Source: Sarcomyxa edulis
Taxonomy: Eukaryota; Basidiomycota; Agaricomycetes; Agaricales; Mycenaceae
Length of the DNA stretch: 64,000 bases
Direction: 5' to 3'
Assembly: GCA_009761415.1 (NCBI GenBank)
Contig: QUOL01000005.1
Span: 2,108,001 to 2,172,000 of the forward strand
In this document: positions 60,488 through 64,000 of the stretch, one piece after another
How the letters are laid out: every line of letters begins with the position of its first letter
How positions within the stretch are numbered: position 1 is the stretch's first letter
Translations under genes and position numbers: made by a program
The notes under the pieces: model-generated
Told to the model about the DNA's origin: nothing
Database searches by the model: none
What the model saw: only the letters and a program-made list of their open reading frames with translations

Positions 60488-60966
60488 TGACTGTCATCCC
60501 GAGTGAAAATGGGAATATAGCCTTGCCTTGATGCCTTGGGAGGATTCGAACTGACGTGGTTCAATGGAGAGATTTTGCAGAATAGGCGGCGTTTCGCCGT
60601 TTCCAACAAATATTCCGAAGCCATGGGGTTGCCTTATACAGCCTCAATTTCGTTTTTCGACATTCTTTCCATGGGACATAGAATCAAGATTCAGAAAACA
60701 TCCAAGAGTAACTAGAGAAGCTAGGTACGTATGTCAAGAATCCAGATAATTACTCCCGGTTTTTTTAGACGGTCGCGATACAAGTTTCATGGCCATGGGA
60801 ACGCCACCCATCATTCTGTAGAGTTGGGAGTATGTAGTTTTGTGGTTATAAGTATACAATGCGTAATAGTGGCTACATGGAGGTGAAGTTTTCCTTAGCA
60901 TAAAACGTCAGGACAACACGTCTGCATCAGTGAAATAATATCATACCTCCGAGTCGAGATTCTAGC
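60488..60966. other. Intergenic region upstream of IRE1
   Basis: About 480 bases between the IRE1 start and the 3' end of the DUF6533 gene. I see no gene. It should hold the IRE1 promoter. Confidence 0.45.
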
Positions 60967-62941
60967 TTACACCCTCGCCGAGTTGCTTCCAAGTCGGAAG
61001 GGCGAAGTAAGAACATCCAAGGGTTTGAACACCAAAGCACTGAAGCTTTTCTGCTCGAGCCGATCTTCCGAGAATGCTCTCAGATTCAGCATCATGCGCG
61101 TTGCCTGTCAAAGGCATCAATATTGATGATGGAAATAGTGCTTGTAAAACCTACCGCCATACAGGACAATATACTCAAAGGCCTATCAACAGCGATCAGC
61201 TATGATGGATTTGGGGTCCCTCAAATCCGGGAAGACTCACCCAATCAGTAGACCTGTAGGGAGGTCTGAATTGGATGTGTAAAGCGCGACGTTTGCGAGC
61301 GATAATACTGAACAGATGTCAATATCGCTTCGTAGAGAATGTCCTCAGACAGCTCACCGAACATGAACGCGAAATATATCAATGAATCACGAGCAAGGAT
61401 GGTCAGGCTATTGTACTCGTCAAGCACCTCTAATTAACGGCATGAAATGACGAAAGGCGCTTACATAGGATTGAAAGGTCGATTCCATGGTGCGATTTTG
61501 TTTGCGGTGAGCAACATGATGATAGCTGGAAACCAGAGTCTAAGACCAAGGGACATGCGCAGAAAACGACACTTACTTTCAAATATAACGGGTGCAATCC
61601 TGGAGGAGAAAATCGTCAATACATGCGCGAGTGGCACTGGGATAATCTCTGTATACCATGTTGCATTTGCAAAACGCCTTACATTCGGAGTAGTCCATCC
61701 CAGAATGCAACCCGGAGATGGATCTGACGGTAAAAGTACTTTGAAGTAGGATTAGCCTCGATGTTTGCATGGTTTTGAGCGGGATGACACTCACAGGTCG
61801 TGCCCTGCGTCCCCAAAACGATCATTGCAACTAATGCAGCAAGTTCTCCTGTAGACAATTCAAGAAAGGATCATCGTCTCCAGAGAGAGAAGAGCTTACC
61901 GAAGAATAGAACAGCGAGGAACCCTAGCATTCTCTAGGATAGTAGGCATCAAATCTAACCAGTCAGAAAATAAGAATTCGTAAGTACCTTGCTGTTTCCG
62001 TCTTCAATGAATATCAGCACAGAACGTCAAACTATGAGACGCGTCACTCACAGATAGCCCCCACGCGTATGACGACAAGAGCTTCTGCAGTAAGTAATGC
62101 GATTCTAGGGGGTCTACCAAGCCAACCGTAAATGAGTACTGGATCCTCAAAACGTAGACGACACTGACAAGGCTTGCCAATCTACGTAGATGCGACAGCT
62201 AAGTAGCAGTAAGTTTCGTCCACCAGAGAAAAGTCAGGCGCGAGACATACAACTGGGAGGTACTTATGTTAATTCGCAGGCACGGAAAGTGAGATCGTAC
62301 ACTCACATTACGCGAAAAGTACGGGACAGCTTGGACTGAAGGAAAGGATAGTTTTCAAGCCTCCATTCAGTCATATCGTGACAGATAAGCGTACCGGTGA
62401 ATTGAAATCTGTCAATGGCTTGTCGTCAGATTAGTGCACTAAAGAAATACGGTAAAGTATAACTAACGTCAAAAGAGCTGGGCTGATATAACGGTTGATG
62501 AGGAAAAGGACTTTCGGTAATTTCCATCGTAACCTGGGATCCAGGATGTATCGGTTGGCGGATTGTTATGTCGTTATAAGAAGACAACGCACGTCCAAAT
62601 CATATCGATCTGAATACCAAGCAAAGTTCAAACCAGATTCTAGCTGGATCTGTGAGTCTACGTACTTCATCGGCCCATGTAATGCAGTGGTCATAGAGTA
62701 GCATTGACTGGGACCGAGTTTCAGTGATCGACCTTGTCAAGACGCCACGAAATACGAACCACGAATGCGACTAGATAGTATCAAGGTCAGTCATGTATCT
62801 ACACGTCTTGATTCGCAGGGAATACGCACAATTCAAGTACCTAACAGTCAGGTTATTCGCTAAAAGATCAGTAACATCATCCAAACTCCAGCCGTAAAAT
62901 GGAGAAGAAGCAGGAATGGTCAGGTTGGAAGGTGAGGACAT
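60967..62941 (-). CDS. DUF6533 seven-helix membrane protein
   Basis: Many small exons make up a family widespread and expanded in basidiomycetes. The start at 62941 gives MSSPSNLTIPASSPFYGWSL. A segment MLLYDHCITWADE matches the first conserved helix motif (YDxxLTxxDE) of DUF6533. PKVLFLINRYISPALLT matches the next (PKxLYxxNRY). Later helices include MLGFLAVLFFGELAALVAMI and LARDSLIYFAFMFGEL. The C-terminus MMLNLRAFSEDRLEQKSF is the typical LLNLR ending. The function of the family is unknown; it is an orphan receptor-like topology. Exons of 20-60 bases separated by 50-60-base introns make the middle uncertain, and I did not close every junction. Confidence 0.8.
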
Positions 62942-63407
62942 GATATTGTAGGCAATTGGCTGAAAGAGGACGCGTAACAAACAGGATTCACTCATTCTTA
63001 TATCGCAGCTTTATACCTCTGGTGCCCTTAATTTCCATAGTACGCGATATATCCCCTTCAGAAGGAACACAGGATTTACAGGGTAACATCACTACAAGTC
63101 CGTGAATGGCGCAGTCTAGCCTGGAGATAGCAGAGCTGATGCGTTGATGAGAATTGGCGCCTTGGGATTTTTGGAACAGGTACGTACCAAATCACAGGAG
63201 CCTGAGAGATGAAGGGAATCTTCTCTTGAGATGCTTGAGTGTACCGTCTCGAGAAGCTCAAGCGCACCGTTGTACTGGAGTCTGACGAAAAATGATCTCG
63301 GGCTAGTTGTGCTCAGCTTCGCAAAGGGCAAGCAAAGGTCCTGACGAGGAGATGGACTTGGAGAGTATTCCATCAAGCTTCACGTAGTAATCCAGAGGGA
63401 GGAGTTG

Positions 63408-63771
63408 CAGCTAAATAACGATCGATAGACTCGTTTTTGCGAAATTCCGCTCAGGAATTTTGTTTACATTAGGGTGGGGTACAAATAAAACTAGACCATT
63501 TCTGGCCAGATCGATCTGTCCGAAAAGAGGTGCAGCAGCAATTTCTGGCACTCCCAGCCCTCCATACATACTCTTCACTGTGCACACATCTTCTTCGTGT
63601 ATAAGACAAGCTATCCTGCTGCTCTGCACCACATTTATCCTTCGAGTTGCTGAGCAGAAGTCATTCTCTGAGAAGCCCGAATGGGGTTGTTTATTTGTAC
63701 CCCACCCTATCGTAAACAAAGTTCCTGAGCGGAATTTCGCAAAAACGAGTCTATCGATTGTTATTTAGCTG
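63408..63771. mobile_element. MITE-like element with 83-bp terminal inverted repeats
   Basis: The left arm at about 63408-63491 and right arm at 63689-63771 are inverted copies with only about five mismatches over roughly 82 bases. The whole element is 364 bases and codes for nothing. A shorter inverted repeat sits inside (near 63521-63535 and 63618-63632, with the motif gtgcagcagc). The ends read cagctaaataac. The flanks show a TG dinucleotide on both sides, which may be a 2-base target duplication but is too short to be decisive. It resembles a non-autonomous DNA transposon. Confidence 0.75.
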
Positions 63772-64000
63772 TGATAAGATCGACAAGAGGACACGATGAA
63801 AGGCAATTTGATGGAAGAAGACCAATGAAAGATTCAGAGGATGATCGTACAATGCATTGATAGACGTTCGGGTTTCGCGGCGAGGCTGCGCCCGTCAGGA
63901 TTCAGGCACGCGGGCAAGAGCGCTCGGCATCGACTGGCGAAAAAATGCACAAAAATCTGAGGGAACCTCCGGGAACAACTATATTATTACAAGAGAAAAA
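63772..64000. other. Window end, nothing recognised
   Basis: The last 229 bases hold no gene or repeat that I can support. Confidence 0.5.

Noticed and set aside
60535..60580. Possible minus-strand tRNA T-arm (ggattcgaac)
   Set aside because: The flanking bases do not form a T stem or acceptor stem, so only the B-box-like word is present.
63116..63376. 86-codon minus-strand frame next to the inverted-repeat element
   Set aside because: No splice partners or recognised motifs; composition matches intergenic sequence.
1..64000. CRISPR array, prophage, plasmid or rRNA features
   Set aside because: No regularly spaced repeats, phage genes, replication origins or rRNA-like sequence were seen; the window is eukaryotic nuclear DNA.

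Overview
This window is nuclear DNA of a filamentous basidiomycete, most likely an Agaricomycete. The evidence is dense genes on both strands split by many short introns (about 50-70 nt, GT-AG and some GC-AG), a DUF6533-type seven-helix membrane protein, F-box proteins, an IRE1 kinase/RNase, a threonine synthase, a GH127-type secreted glycosidase and a divergent G-protein alpha subunit. There is no bacterial operon structure and no viral or plasmid signature. Genus and species cannot be fixed from what I can see. Exon limits below come from reading donor and acceptor sites and checking that the reading frame closes across every splice.

Layout. 1-3.2 kb: gene-poor, with a decayed tandem duplication (1155-2372). 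3.3-3.65 kb: a small secreted peptide precursor. 3.86-9.8 kb: cohesin subunit Scc3/STAG, 13 exons, with a G-run frame problem. 9.9-13.1 kb: two genes of unknown function. 13.8-15.7 kb: threonine synthase. 16.06-18.24 kb (-): membrane-anchored GH17 glucanase. 19.4-22.26 kb: a head-to-head pair of paralogues, each with two degenerate pterin-carbinolamine-dehydratase (PCD/DCoH)-like domains and an apparent mitochondrial presequence. 22.5-27.6 kb (-): a 1,597-aa disordered/coiled-coil protein. 28.9-30.5 kb (-): F-box protein. 30.5-33.2 kb: gene-poor. 33.2-35.8 kb: Ser/Pro-rich coiled-coil protein with a KEN motif. 36.8-38.8 kb: atypical G-alpha. 39.0-41.2 kb: F-box/WD40 SCF receptor. 43.3-46.6 kb (-): GH127-like glycosidase of about 25 small exons. 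47.7-50.2 kb (-): GT32-type glycosyltransferase. 50.5-52.2 kb (-): seryl-tRNA synthetase, divergent from an acidic nuclear-type protein (52.5-53.2 kb). 54.4-56.3 kb: intronless C-terminal membrane protein with NPF motifs. 56.7-60.5 kb (-): IRE1. 61.0-62.9 kb (-): DUF6533 membrane protein. 63.41-63.77 kb: a 364-bp element with about 83-bp terminal inverted repeats.

The genes are mostly independent housekeeping and regulatory units: chromatid cohesion, amino-acid synthesis, tRNA charging, unfolded-protein response, SCF ubiquitination, G-protein signalling, and wall or secreted glycoside enzymes. The two most unusual items are the PCD-like divergent pair, in which all four domains share one intron position and phase, and the G-alpha protein that carries changes at both positions equivalent to Ras Gly12 and Gln61 while keeping the catalytic switch-I arginine.
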